This document shows positions 11,432 to 24,199 of a DNA stretch of 64,000 nt, one piece after another. The DNA is from Cryptomeria japonica (Eukaryota > Streptophyta > Pinopsida > Cupressales > Cupressaceae). The position numbers and the translations under genes are program-made. The stretch spans positions 422,619,757 through 422,683,756 of the forward strand of contig NC_081415.1 in the NCBI RefSeq assembly GCF_030272615.1, given 5' to 3'. Numbering within the stretch: the stretch's first letter is position 1; each line of letters opens with the position of its first letter. The notes below the pieces were generated by a model. The model worked only from the letters and a program-made list of their open reading frames with translations. It was not told the DNA's origin and ran no database searches.

Positions 11432-12310
11432 CTAAATGTTTTTCATAATATTTTCCGCGTGAACCACCATCTGCTTCATGTTATCCACAGAGGTCTTCAA
11501 TTCATCCAGCTCACATCCCTTGATATCACCCCGATTCTTGGTGTTGACCCTAGTTCTCTTCTCATGACCTTTTTTCTCCATCTGGTCCTTGTCGCCCTCT
11601 TTATCTTTAATGTTATCAAATTTGTTAATCAAAATATTCATATTATCCATAGAGGCCTTAAGAATCTGGAAATTTTGTTCAGCAATCCTCTTCACAGTTA
11701 ATTCCATCTTGTCGACTCTATTGACCAGGTTGTTCATGGTAGTTTCTAGCCCGTTCGCCTCTCTATTCCCTTCCATTTCCTTAACCTTCTTTTCTGTTTC
11801 AATAATTTTACAAACCATGGCCTCAATAGCTTCAACATTGTTGATCGCAACCACTAATTCTTTAACATTTTCAGAAAGAGGCTTCTCGCCTATCGTAGCA
11901 TTTTTTATAACATTAATATTATTCTTCAGGTTGCTGATATCTTTCACAACTTTATTGATAGTATCACAAAATCCCTTAATACTATCATTATCCCCATGAC
12001 AATCACTAGGATTTCCTCTTTTATTCTCTTGGCCCTCATTCTGCAATCCTTGAGTACTCATATCCTCACCATGACCCACATCCAGAATCTCGTCCTCCTC
12101 CTTACCCTTCATATTGTCATTTTTTTCCTCCTTTGTATCCTCGTCAGAAGCTATCAAAATCTGTGTTTTAGCCTTGTTAGCTCCCCTACTGGTATTCTTG
12201 TTCCTCTGAGTTTCTTTTCCCATTCCCTTTCCTTCCTTGATTTTGATGAATTTCTCCTCAAAGGACTCATCCTCGGAGTCTGAGAGATCAGAATCAACCA
12301 CAATCCTCAA
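11432..12310 (-). CDS. Acidic coiled-coil protein, unknown (292 aa, intact)
   Basis: This is an uninterrupted 292-codon frame on the minus strand. The N-terminus is very acidic (DSDLSDSEDESFEEKF), followed by a basic KGKGMGKET stretch and a second acidic patch (ASDEDTKEEKND). Residues about 110-235 form heptad-like helices (ISNLKNNINVIKN, NNLVNRVDKMELTVKRIAEQ). A lysine/arginine patch (KKGHEKRTRVNTKN) precedes a final helix. There is no signal peptide or membrane segment. I do not recognise a family. A coiled coil plus a basic patch is compatible with a LINE ORF1-like or gag-like protein, or with a host chromatin-associated protein. The 5' end is repeated in inverted orientation just upstream (12353-12436), so the ORF may be a fragment moved by rearrangement. 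Confidence 0.45.
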   Translation of the reverse strand: MRIVVDSDLSDSEDESFEEKFIKIKEGKGMGKETQRNKNTSRGANKAKTQILIASDEDTKEEKNDNMKGKEEDEILDVGHGEDMSTQGLQNEGQENKRGNPSDCHGDNDSIKGFCDTINKVVKDISNLKNNINVIKNATIGEKPLSENVKELVVAINNVEAIEAMVCKIIETEKKVKEMEGNREANGLETTMNNLVNRVDKMELTVKRIAEQNFQILKASMDNMNILINKFDNIKDKEGDKDQMEKKGHEKRTRVNTKNRGDIKGCELDELKTSVDNMKQMVVHAENIMKNI

Positions 12311-12436
12311 AAAGTAAAAAGGGGAGGAATAAGGGGAAAAGAAAGAGGATTTTGGTTGATTTTGATCTCTTGAACTTCGAGGATGAGACCTTTGAGGAGA
12401 AATTCATCAAAATAAAGAAAGGAAAGGGAATGGGAA
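12215..12436. repeat. Inverted repeat of about 84 bp, 53-bp spacer
   Basis: The reverse complement of 12215-12299 matches 12353-12436 at about 90 percent by eye, for example GAGGAGAAATTCATCAAAAT in both. The left arm encodes the first ~25 residues of the minus-strand ORF. The right arm is a second, slightly diverged copy of the same coding stretch facing it (SEDES.EEK becomes NFEDETFEEK-like). The pair could form a long hairpin. Confidence 0.85.
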
Positions 12437-12440
12437 ATTC

Positions 12441-14330
12441 ACAAAAAATATTAATTACACATACCCAACCGAGATTTTAGGAGGACTTCATCTATAATAT
12501 GGAATAGCGGGTTCGTTATAAGTCAAACTACCACTACCACTTTTATGTACCTTGATAATTAAATGTTAGCCTCTTAAATAAGGAAGTTTGATTCCTTTTA
12601 TTTTAAATGGATTTCAAAATATCATGGTGATAACTGGAACTACTATCTTTTCCTATATCTGCCTAACAAAAGTAGATTCTAAAAGTAAAACTTGATAAAT
12701 TTACTTGCTTCTGCACCAAAATCCTTTGGTTTGAAAGGACAAATCTATTATTCAATGTTTCATGAAGAACAAGAGCTGCACTGCAGCGAAGTTCCTGCCA
12801 AAATGCCAGCAGGATAGTTTTGCAAATCAGGGACCAGCTTCTGGCTTCTGTGTAAGCAAATTATGCTTGAAATAATGCTTAAAATAGCAGATTCTGGGAG
12901 GGATAATGTTCTTAATCATTGGAGCATTCCGAGGTAAACAGCTTTGAAGGTGGTTATCTAAGTTTTACAACATAATGGATTACATACAACAAGAATTCAT
13001 CATTTCATCTATTTATGAGCTGATTTTGCACTGTTAACTACCCATAGAAACAATTCAAAAACAGCATACACAAACCACATACAAATAGCAGGCATCCTCA
13101 CAAATTATTATGGAGAATCATTCACCATTTTAAAAATACACTTAATCTCTTAGGATCCAAGCAAATGAAGCGAATTCAACATAAAACACATGGTCTACCA
13201 TAGACTTGTGTCGAAGATGGCTTAGTGACCTAGTTGGTAATGACGGGTCTAACACGTTTCACAATTTTTGTGAGATTGAATGAAGTGCAAAGTTTTGCAT
13301 GATCTCAATCATTTATTTAGACTGCACTATGTAGTAGTGTATGGAATGTTACGGAAGCATTGGATTAATGTAGCATCCAGTTGAAGGTTTACATACTTTT
13401 ATGGTTCCGGTCTTGGTTCTAGGTATCAAAGAATTCATGTTCTTACCTGTAAATAATGTAGCAGCATCTTTGGTTTTGCAGGGATCTAACAAATACATTG
13501 AGTACCATCATCTACAGGGACAAATAAGATGACTGTCCATTTTTCTTCCATATTCATTTTGGACTCAAAATTGGGGGTCAATTTAAGGAGATATGTTCTT
13601 GTTATGGTTACTCCTCACAGGCATAAAAAGGGCATTAGTAGTACATATGAAACATAAACAGGACCAGATCATTACAGAAAAAAAGAAATCAGTTTTTCCA
13701 ACTTGTTGCAATGCCATTTGCAGAAAATTTGCAACCAAACATTAACATATTTATGGGTTATCTTTACTAAAATTAGCCAGAAAACCATATTTGGCATGAT
13801 ATGCTGGAAAGAAATACCAAGAGATTTAAAAAAAAGGAAAGATCTTGTCAGTGTTAGATCTTTATTAGATTAATTCATAAGCAGTTATACTGCTCTGACA
13901 AATGAAGCATTAAAGAGCAGCTGAAAAATCATTTGCTACTTACTAAAGCAAGCAGAGAAGTGTCGGGAAACTTTGGCATGCTTTAGTCCCTGCATACTTC
14001 AGAAGCAAAGAATCCATAGAAAAACTCAATATCTTAAAGACAGTTTTGCATTGCAATTGTCACTCACTTTTTAATCAGATATTCATTTTGATAAAAAATG
14101 GATGGTAAGTTTGATGAAAAAAACAATCAAGAGGCAATCAAAGCCCACCTCATAAGAACAATGATTGTGGCAAATGCAATTGAGAAAAGATGCATTTTAA
14201 TTGCCAACAGCACAAGCACTGATCAATGACCTACCAGAATTCATATCAACTTCAAATCCACTCACATGTTTGAGATGAAATCTTTCAGTTTCCTTTGTAT
14301 GCTCACATTTATAAAAGATAATAAATATTT
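12441..14330. other. Non-coding stretch between ORF and transporter relic
   Basis: No coding frame or repeat array recognised. A segment near 13216-13250 (ATGGCTTAGTGACCTAG...GGTAATG) loosely resembles a tRNA-type A box but has no credible B box, so no SINE is called. The segment nearest 14330 is downstream of the transporter's natural stop and may be its 3' untranslated region. Confidence 0.3.
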
Positions 14331-15886
14331 TCATGTAGGAGGGAAGAATGTATTGAGATTGAATGGAAGTGTGTAGAACTCCTCGTTACGGCTATCCCCT
14401 TTGAATGTTCAGAATTTAACCCACCAAGGCATTCCTCTATCCTTCTTCGCGTTGTGAACTTGTAGTGTATTGTCTAGGAATACTGCAATTATTAGTGCAA
14501 TGGTTGGTGCTGAAGTGAAAACTGTGTTTAGAAAATCATTGAACTACCATCACACAGAGACAAATTAAATTTACATGATAAAACAAAACCACAAATTGAG
14601 CTAGAATACAGGTTTTTTGACAAATTAGGATTAGCATGTCAAACTCACCCATCTAGCCCCTGTATGAACAGGTCCATGGAAAGGATAAGGAGCTTTAGAA
14701 GAAGATACCATCAGGCCTTGAGAAATACCAACTTGGCTTTTTGTGCCGTATCAAATTCATTAAAGTACTGAGAGATGGACAATCCAAGGAACAAAGAAAC
14801 TCCAGTAATGAACAGGTTCCGCAGAGAGTTCATGTTTGTGAACTGTAAAAAGGAAAGACCAATTGCCGCTGGAACAGACACAGCAACAGAGACCATATTT
14901 AGAGGCTGCAAAATATTTAAAACTGGGTGCAAAGACCATTTCTAGGTAATGAGATTGAAAAATATTGGCTTACCAACTAGCCCAAATAGAACACAATACA
15001 ATGCAGCAAAAATTGGGAAAGGTATTGATGCAAAGAGGGCTCCAAATTTTCCTGTATCAGCAAACAAATACAGTAACAAATGTGACAAAACAACAATACA
15101 TATGACCCTGTGCAAGCCACATGCAAATTTTTAAAATACCCCTAGGGCTCTATCACCCTATCCCCAAACAAAAGGACCCCCTACCTAAGATTGAAAATAA
15201 TATCATGAACCCTGTAGAAATCTGCACCACACGGCGGCTACCAACTCGAGTTACCCCAAGAAGTCCAACTTTCTCACTGAAACAAGATGGCATGGTCCCA
15301 GGCTATAAATTTTGATTGCCAGTTATAAGCCCTAGAAAAAATAACAGGTTCTAGAATTTAAAAGAATAGAGATGAAAGCATTATCCTTCTTACACTGAAA
15401 CTGTTGAACCAGTTCCTGTTCCAAAAAGACCATCCAGGAGTATCCCAATGCCCTGTTAGAAGCTATAGTATAAAATTTTATGTCATTCATGTGTGGAAGA
15501 CAACAAACCTGAAAAAAGTGGATGATATATAGCTAAAGATCACATCTTAAATTCATACCTGCCAACCAATGCCACGACTAAGAACATATGTTGGAGGAGG
15601 TGTCGCACTGGCATTCCTGGATGCAGCCAAGTATGCTGCAGTTGACTGAAATTATAATTGAAAAAGTAGATTATTATAAAACAAGGGTAACTTGTGTGAG
15701 ACTAATAATAATCAAGAAATGATAGAATAGACAAGCCCCTTTGACGTGATGAATTATGAAAAAATGATCCAAAGCAAAGTATATATCACCTCAATCATGG
15801 AAACTAAAATTGGAGCCATCATTCCAAATGTATGGCCAGCATTAAAGGTAGGGGCTCCCCATTGAAGTGGGTAGGGAAATTTCACC
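14331..15886 (-). pseudogene. Nucleobase-ascorbate transporter (NAT), C-terminal exons, decayed
   Basis: Seven consecutive exons join in frame at GT-AG sites: 15886-15790, 15645-15559, 15452-15394, 15276-15185, 15051-14974, 14868-14649, 14543-14331. In order they give FPYPLQWGAPTFNAGHTFG, ATPPPTYVLSRGIGWQ, GILLDGLFGTGTGSTVS, TRVGSRRVVQ, FGALFASIPFPIFAALYCV, LSFLQFTNMNSLRNLFI, then a C-terminus with DRGMPWWVKF and EEFYTLPFNLN. NAT proteins are membrane symporters for nucleobases or ascorbate; this segment covers roughly the second half of the usual ~520-540 residues. Signs of decay: the signature (usually E-N-x-G) has Lys for Asn; an extra ~18-residue insert with a stop follows QYFNEF; and a TGA at 14411-14409 stands where Arg (CGA) is expected, 25 codons before the natural stop. 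No 5' exons were found within about 2 kb, so the gene is truncated or has long introns. Confidence 0.85.
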
Positions 15887-18800
15887 CTGCAGTTATTGAA
15901 GTCACTCTTCCTTTAAACCTTTATTATAGGTTTGAATGCAGTTCATAAAATACCGAAGACAAACTCATCAAGACATCAAACATGGCCTTTAAACATATCA
16001 AAGCATAAAATTCCTTACCAGGGAGTGGATGATAATAGGTGTGATTGATCAGTACAGCAGTGGACTTTTGTTAAGTCAGAACTGCCCTTTTAAGCTCCAC
16101 TCGCAGTCAATAGATGTGCATATGCCCAAAAAAGGGCCACACATAAAAGCACTCCAAAACGTTAAAAAACTAGCAGATCTTTTACACGCATATACCTCAA
16201 ATACTGCATCACGGCTTGCTTGGTTCTCTTTTCATGATGTTTGGCCCGTTGGCCGGGCTTATAACCTTTCACAAGCTTACCGAGTTGATCCAGTCGCCTA
16301 TAGATAAGTAGGGGGCAGCACCTAAAGCAACAGAGCCTGTCCCAGCCCTCGCACGGTTCCAGAGCTAGATGTCCATATCCAGTCATCAACGTCAGTTGGG
16401 CCTGGATGGATTTGATCCAGCCACGGGCCGTGGGCGAGAACATAAATAGAAAATGTAAATTACAGAAGCAAGAAGCTTTATAGAACCAAACTCCAATTCC
16501 AAATTATTTTTTTTGGGGTTTGCACAAAGGCATGTGCTAATTAAATCAAGACTAAAAAAATGAATGGAATCTCAAAAACCAGTTTTTTTCTTGCAATTTT
16601 AGTTTCAGGTTTGTGCTCCATCTCCACTTGGACGGAAACAACCAAACCTCTTGATTGTTCTTGTTTAATTTATCTTTGTAATATTATTGAACCCATCAGT
16701 TCTGTTGCATCCAGGATCAATATTTCTGCCCATGATATCAAGCACTTGAGTGTTTCTGACTACTTAGCCAAAATTCATTGTTCTTGCTCTTCTAGCTTAC
16801 CCTAAATGAAAAAATCTCTAACCCTTTCACGATTGATAAACATCGGAACATAAGTACCAAAGCAAGGAAAAGGGAAATAATCAGAGAAAAATACGTATGT
16901 GTGCATCAGACGCGAGGAGCTGATTCTGAAATTCATTCCAGTTGTTGGAACATGAGTGATACGTGGTGTTGAAAGACGTGAGGAAGGGCTTTACAGTGCG
17001 TTCATGAGACAACTCTTATACACCTGGCGTAAGGCCCTAATTCCACCCTAGTGCCTCCATGTTAGGCCTGTCTGCAAAATGTGGAAGCAATGACAAGGCA
17101 TCTAAACTGTTCGATTCCTGACACTGCCCTGAATTTTCAGAAACGCATACCCCAAGACCTTTGTTACACTGCCCTGAATTCCTCTGTTAGTCGTGTGGTT
17201 TGCCAATCAAAGATGGCCAAAATACTGTGTATCAAAATTTTGGAGTAAAAAATGAGCAGCTTCTTTAGAATATAGTTTGGAAATAAAATTATGCAGATCT
17301 TTCTCGAAAGCTGATTGACTGAAAGGGGGAAAGATTAATCACAATTTACCATTTGAGGCCTTTGCTATAGTTTCCTGCAGGCAGGAACTAATAAATTCTT
17401 CAAAGGAAGTCTCTTCATTACTACCTTTGTCACCCATATAATGCCTAATTAATTCAATCTAGGAGTTGTGTTGTTCACGCATGGGTAAATTCAACTTATT
17501 TTTTTCTCATATATACTTATAATCATACAAATCAATGTCATTGAAGATAGGTGAGATTCAATCCTCATTGTAGATCCAAAAACATATTATTACTTAATTA
17601 TCTTAAAATTCAACAATGACAATTTAGGAATCCAGTCTTTATTAATGTAAAAAATGTTATATTAAATTTGTATTTATGTACTTTATGCTAAACCACTGAA
17701 GTGAGTCTGGAAATAGTTTAACAATCTTGCATAGCAAGCATTTAACTTATCTGATGCCTGTAAATATTAAAGCCCATGGCTTCTGCAACTTTGTAACAGA
17801 GAGTGTTTTATCCAAAGACTTGGTGGGTGCTAAGAGCAACTTTAGTAGTGTTGTTATCCATGACAGAAAATAGATTCGAAGACAAGTCGATTAACTTTTT
17901 TAGCACGACACATGTATTATTGCCAACATAAAGGTAGTTCTATAGTTCATGTTGTATACATGGCTTTCCCAAAATGGTACAAGAAGCAAGGGTTTGTGGA
18001 AGTTTTGTACCTCCGAGTATAGCATATGCGCAATAAAATGGTGCCATGTGAGAACTTTTGCTTGTAAGATTATCATAGAAATAAAAAATCATTTTGTAGA
18101 TTAATTTTAATTTTTAATAAATAAAAAAAATCTATTTCATTGGTTTTCCACGGATTGGTGTCTTGCCTTTGAAAATAGCTCTGCAATTAGATTTTATTAA
18201 GCTTGGTGACAATAGATTTTTTTTTAAATCTTTGTACATTTTGTTATATGCACATGCTAAATTATTACTTCCATAATACCTTGTTCCCATGAAGATTGTT
18301 ATCAAATGGTTCAAATATGTTTAGCCAAGTTTCTATGTTCTGGATAGGGTGATCCTACAATATTGGGTTACATTTTTTGGTGCATCCTGGTTTTTGCTGA
18401 AATCATACATTTTTTAGAAAATATAATGATTTAAGTAATTAATTGAGGAGAGTTAGATCAAAGGCTCTTAGATCAAAATTTTTCGTTTAGAACCTCTCTA
18501 CTTCTAAATCATACTTGCAATGGAGTCTCCTTTGCATCTATCAAAATTTTGATTAAAAACCACTTTTACATTAGCTTTTGGGGGGTCAAATGAATTCATT
18601 TCGAAGTTTTATTTTTTTTAAGCATTTAATCCTTATTATAAGCTTTCCAAACAATATAATTTTTAATATATTTAATTTCATTAATATATTTATTATTTAT
18701 TTCTTATGAATATAGATTTTTCATCGAACATTAAGAATCTTGTTTCACACATGTGGAAAAATTGAAAAAAAGAGAAAAAAAAATTGAAAAAGTTATATTT

Positions 18801-18950
18801 TCCCTAGGTATTGATATCCTTATTTCAACGCAAAAAGAAGAAGTTTATTCAAATGCATACAAAAAAAATTATGCATTACAGAATACATCTTTGTCCAAAT
18901 TATAATTACTCTATCTTAAAAAATAAATTTAAAAAAAAATATGAAAAAAT
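15887..18950. other. Upstream of NAT relic: mostly non-coding, with a GC-rich island
   Basis: No NAT 5' exons were recognised on the minus strand. Positions 16200-16440 are clearly richer in G+C than the flanks and hold a 94-codon minus-strand open frame with no known motif; a GAGCC...TCGCACGGTTCC stretch at 16334-16362 faintly recalls a group II intron domain V. Positions 18340-18400 carry GGGTGATCCTACAATA, shared with 25593. The remainder is AT-rich DNA in which I see nothing. Confidence 0.35.
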
Positions 18951-19811
18951 GGGGATGATCCACACTACAATGATATGTTGTGATCCTTGCCCAGGTCAGG
19001 TCTGGGGTTCAAAACTTTGTATTCTTATGCTGCTTCAAATCCCATAGATGGCAAAATATGTGTGTTTTCCCTGTAGGTATCACGTGGCCATTAGGTGGCA
19101 CTTTGTGGGTGGTTCTCGGTCTGCGGAGGTTGGTTGTTGGTTGGAGCACTTGCCCTGATGTCATCAGTTGTTGTGTCCTTCACCTACCCCCGTGTGCTGA
19201 TGATCATGTTCTTTCCTTGGTAGCATTTGGAGGTTGTAAAAACAACCATGTTTTCCTTGCCCTATGGTGTGCCACAGAGGTTTACAGATGGTGCCACGAT
19301 TGGTGTGGCTTGGACAGTAGTAGGTATGCCACAGTGGATGCAGAGTTGCCACGTTGTTTGCAATCTATAGAGGATGTGTTGGGTGACAATCCCTGCACAA
19401 TGGTGACCATGCTATGCCCAACATAGTCAATACCATGTACGTAGGAAGGTGGGAAATCTGCGGTGGTGGTATGAAGGCGGGTGTGTCTTGGAGAGATAAG
19501 GTGTCCACACTAAGTGGAGGGATAAGGTGTGTGCAATTATGGAGAGATAAAGATTATGAGATTAATGGAGAGATAAGGATTGGAGTGATAAGGAGATTTA
19601 TGGAGAGATAAGGATTGGAGCAATAAGGTGTGTATGGAGGGATAAGAAGAGATGAAATTGGCACAAGGAGATATAAGGTGTATATATGAGGATGAACCCC
19701 TCAAAAATGTGGTCTCGCTGGTTAGTTGCTCCAGTCAAAAAAGCAACACTGGTTCATAGCTCCAGTCAAAAAGTGTTTCAGCTTCGGCCCCTTACCGATC
19801 AAAAAAAAAAG
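18951..19811 (+). mobile_element. Retroposon-like insertion (861 bp) with poly(A) end
   Basis: The segment is bounded by an 11-bp direct repeat TATGAAAAAAT (18940-18950 and 19812-19822) and ends in an A-run (19801-19810). That is the pattern of target-primed, poly(A)-tailed insertion. Near its start a GGGGTTCAAAACTTTG stretch (19004) resembles a Pol III B box. The body (18970-19480) is GC-richer than its surroundings, and 19540-19680 repeats GGAGAGATAAGG units. A 148-codon frame inside is probably chance. It may be a long SINE or a processed RNA copy. Confidence 0.6.
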
Positions 19812-19822
19812 TATGAAAAAAT

Positions 19823-20753
19823 ATCCATTCACTAGATATTTGTGTAACAATTCTATATTTCAAAAATTGGAATTTCCTTCTTGCTATAAAAATGTTATGC
19901 ATTACCAAATAAATGTCACTTCTGAAAAATATTGAAATTTGTAAATATTGAATTATTAAAAGTTACATAACAATATGGACAATTAATTTTTAATTATTTT
20001 AAAAAATATATATTTAGAATCTATATGAAAAACCTTGCAAATTAGTAGTTTATTTCATCTTCAAATTCTCAATGGTTTAGCTCCTATAGGTTTTAGAAAG
20101 TAAAGATTTGATACAAAATATTGATTTCAGTGTCAAGTTTGGCCAAAACGTGTATCTGAGTATTGTGCAATCATTCAATACATGGTGACTATAGCAGCAA
20201 CAAAATATTAATTTAAAAGTACATCTGGCAACCATTGTGCTTAGAGCAACAAAATATATAAGAAAATACCTTCATTGCACTTCCAACAACAACAAAATAT
20301 TAATTAGATTAGATTTATATTAATAGTATTATGCATGTTTTATTTGCACAATATATATCATTAAATTTTAAAAATAAATATAAGATGTTATTTTTGGAAA
20401 AATAACAAATTAGATTAAAGGTTAACAGGCGTATATAGAATTGCAGAACTTTATTTCTCGCCAACTTGATTAAAGTACGAATACAATCATATTGGTATTT
20501 GATATATGCATGAATTTTGATGTTCATATAAATGAAATATAAAGTATTATTTCCATCTAAAAAGGGAAATTCAAAAAAACTTATTGCCTTATGCTCAATT
20601 TATTATTTCACTATTAAATATGTATTGGTCTTAACAACTTAATCTGATTATGTAATTATCTTCTAACATTGGTCCTTACTTACACGCATAATTTCTTTCA
20701 CTTGTTTGTGAGATTTCCATGTCTTAATGAGCTTCTATTAAAGTAAAAACTTA
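19823..20753. other. AT-rich stretch with a dispersed repeat
   Basis: Positions about 20000-20150, read on the minus strand, match 25633-25790 on the plus strand (TTTTGGCCAAACTTGACA, then TTCTAAATATATATTTTTTA). The rest is AT-rich with no gene recognised. Confidence 0.5.
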
Positions 20754-21498
20754 TCCAAATCTCCTATTTTTTGCCCAAGGCGGGGACTCTAGTTGTAACA
20801 CAACTCTTGTTCTCTATACATTTCTTTTTCTATTGAGTGTAGTTTTTAATAATGAAATTAAAAATTTAGGAAAATAAAATTATACAATAATTATAATAAA
20901 AATAATAATTATGATATTTAAATATAATGTGTTTTTAAATTATCAATATTGTAAAGTTGTAATTTTATCTAATTATGTATAAAAACTATAGTTGTATCTT
21001 TGTTTATTTCTTATTTCCATACAAATATTTCAATAAGTTTCTTCGTTTTTATTTATTTGAATATATCTCAATATATCTCTATATGTTTCTATTTATTTAT
21101 AATGGCATCATTTTCTCTATGGATTTCTATAATTATTTGGAAAGGTTGAAACTGAGCTTAGTAAGGTCCAAATCTCCTATTTTTTGCCCAAGGCAGGGAC
21201 TCTAGTTGTAACACAACTCTTGTTCTCTATACATTTCTTTTTCTATTGAGTTTAGTTTTTAATAATGAAATTAAAAATTTAGGAAAATAAAATTATGCAA
21301 TAATTATAATAAAAATATTGTAAAGTTTTAATTTTATCAAATTATGTATAAAAACTATAGTTATATCTTTGTTTATTTCTTATTTCCATACAAATATTTC
21401 AATAGGTTTCTTCATTTTCATTTATTTGAATATATCTCAATATATGTCTATATGTTTCTATTTATTTATTATGGCATCATTTTCTCTATGGATTTCTT
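20754..21498. repeat. Direct duplication, 413-bp period
   Basis: The sequence starting TCCAAATCTCCTATTTTTTG at 20754 recurs at 21167, and the two copies stay aligned to about 21130 and 21498. The second copy lacks about 45-80 bp around AATAATAATTATGA. They share GTTGTAACACAACTCTTG and TCTCAATATAT blocks. Neither copy encodes anything recognisable. Confidence 0.85.
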
Positions 21499-22369
21499 CT
21501 TATCGTAAGATTATGTAGTTTTCTAAATAATAAAATAAAGAATTTAAAAAAATAAAATTTTACAATAATATTTTCATTAGAATCCTCACCCAAATTTAAA
21601 TTTCAATGCTTGCAACTTCAAAAAAAAATCTTTACAAATTTCTTTAATTCCATATTAAAAACTTCCTTTTTCAAATTAAAATTAGACGACTTAAACTATT
21701 TCAACTATAAATAATTATTTATATAAGATTGGTATATTGCATATCATTTATAAATCCAACATAGTCTTCCTATAAGCAAATGTATGAGTGATATTACATA
21801 CAAATAAATACAATAAATCCACTAACATAAAATATCAAACTACATTGAGAAGGTATTTAGAATTCACAAAATTCCTTCCACATTGGTAATCTTATATGGA
21901 AAAATATCAATCATATAAAGATATTGCTTGAGGCATTTGACACTTTTTGTTTCTTTATATTAGTTCTTTTATAGATTTATTTACATGTAATAAAATATAA
22001 ATTATTTTTCATATTATTTTTTAAAAGATAAAATTTATAAATATTGTTTATTATAATTCCTTTCTTCTAAATTTTTGAAATTTAAGAAGAAATAGTTGTT
22101 TGTAAGTTCATTTTGAGTAGAACAATAATAAAATTATATACTTCTAATTTGAATATATTTTTAAATAAAGTAGTAATGAAATTCTATATATTTTAATCAT
22201 TCATATATAATTGGGATTTTTTCATATTTAAAAATATTTAAGTTATCACAAAATAAATCTAAATATTCAAAGTCCCATACATCTCTCATTATCTAAATAA
22301 TGACTTCCTATTGTAAAATTTAAGCCTATAAAGGACTATATATCTTAAATATTCAAATAAGGTTTAATT
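21499..22369. other. AT-rich stretch, nothing recognised
   Basis: Extremely AT-rich with scattered A and T runs. No open frame, array or terminal repeats were found. Confidence 0.4.
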
Positions 22370-22810
22370 ATGTTTATGGCTAGAGTTAAATTAGGGTACA
22401 TTTCACTTATGGTCAGTGTTAGGGTTTCATTAGTATTAAGGTTAGTGTTTAATTATGATATGTGTTATCATTTAATTAGTGTTAAGGTTATGGTTACAAT
22501 AGTGTTAGGGTTTAATTATTATAAGGGTGAAGTTAGGGTTATAATTTAAATAGGTTTAGGTTTAGGGTTAGGGTTAGGGTTCAAGTAGAGTTACAATTCA
22601 ATTAAGGTTAATAGTTTGGCTAAGTTTATGTTTAAGATTAGAGTTCAATTGGAGTTACAATTCAATTAGGTTTAGGGTTAGAGTTCAATTAGGATTAGGG
22701 TTAATATTAAGGTTAGAGTTCAATTAAAGTTAGGGTTAGGGTGTTATTAGGGTTAGGATTAAAGTTTTATTATGATAAGTGTTAGAGTTTAGTTAGGGTC
22801 AAGGTTATGG
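22370..22810 (+). repeat. Degenerate telomere-like (TTAGGG/TTTAGGG) tract
   Basis: About 440 bp of G-over-C biased sequence built on (T)TTAGGGTT units. The clearest stretch is near 22555-22585 (AGGTTTAGGTTTAGGGTT followed by two more GGGTTA units). Longer units of the form AGAGTTCAATTAGG alternate with it. The usual plant telomere unit is TTTAGGG; both 6- and 7-base units occur here. It reads as an old interstitial telomeric or subtelomeric repeat. Confidence 0.7.

Positions 22811-24199
<1,389 letters not shown>

Noticed and set aside
11459-12283. Plus-strand open frames (80, 136 and 95 codons) opposite the acidic coiled-coil ORF.
   Set aside because: They are antisense shadows: Glu/Asp/Lys codons on the minus strand read as Leu/Phe/Ser on the plus strand.
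13216-13330. tRNA-derived SINE or tRNA gene.
   Set aside because: An A-box-like stretch is present, but there is no B box at the right distance, no cloverleaf and no target duplication.
16162-16443. 94-codon minus-strand frame as a host gene.
   Set aside because: High G+C lowers stop frequency here; no conserved motif, splice context or continuation was found. Kept only as part of a compositional island.
18980-19426. 148-codon frame inside the retroposon.
   Set aside because: Cys/Trp/Val-rich translation with no family signature; it lies fully within an inserted, poly(A)-tailed unit.
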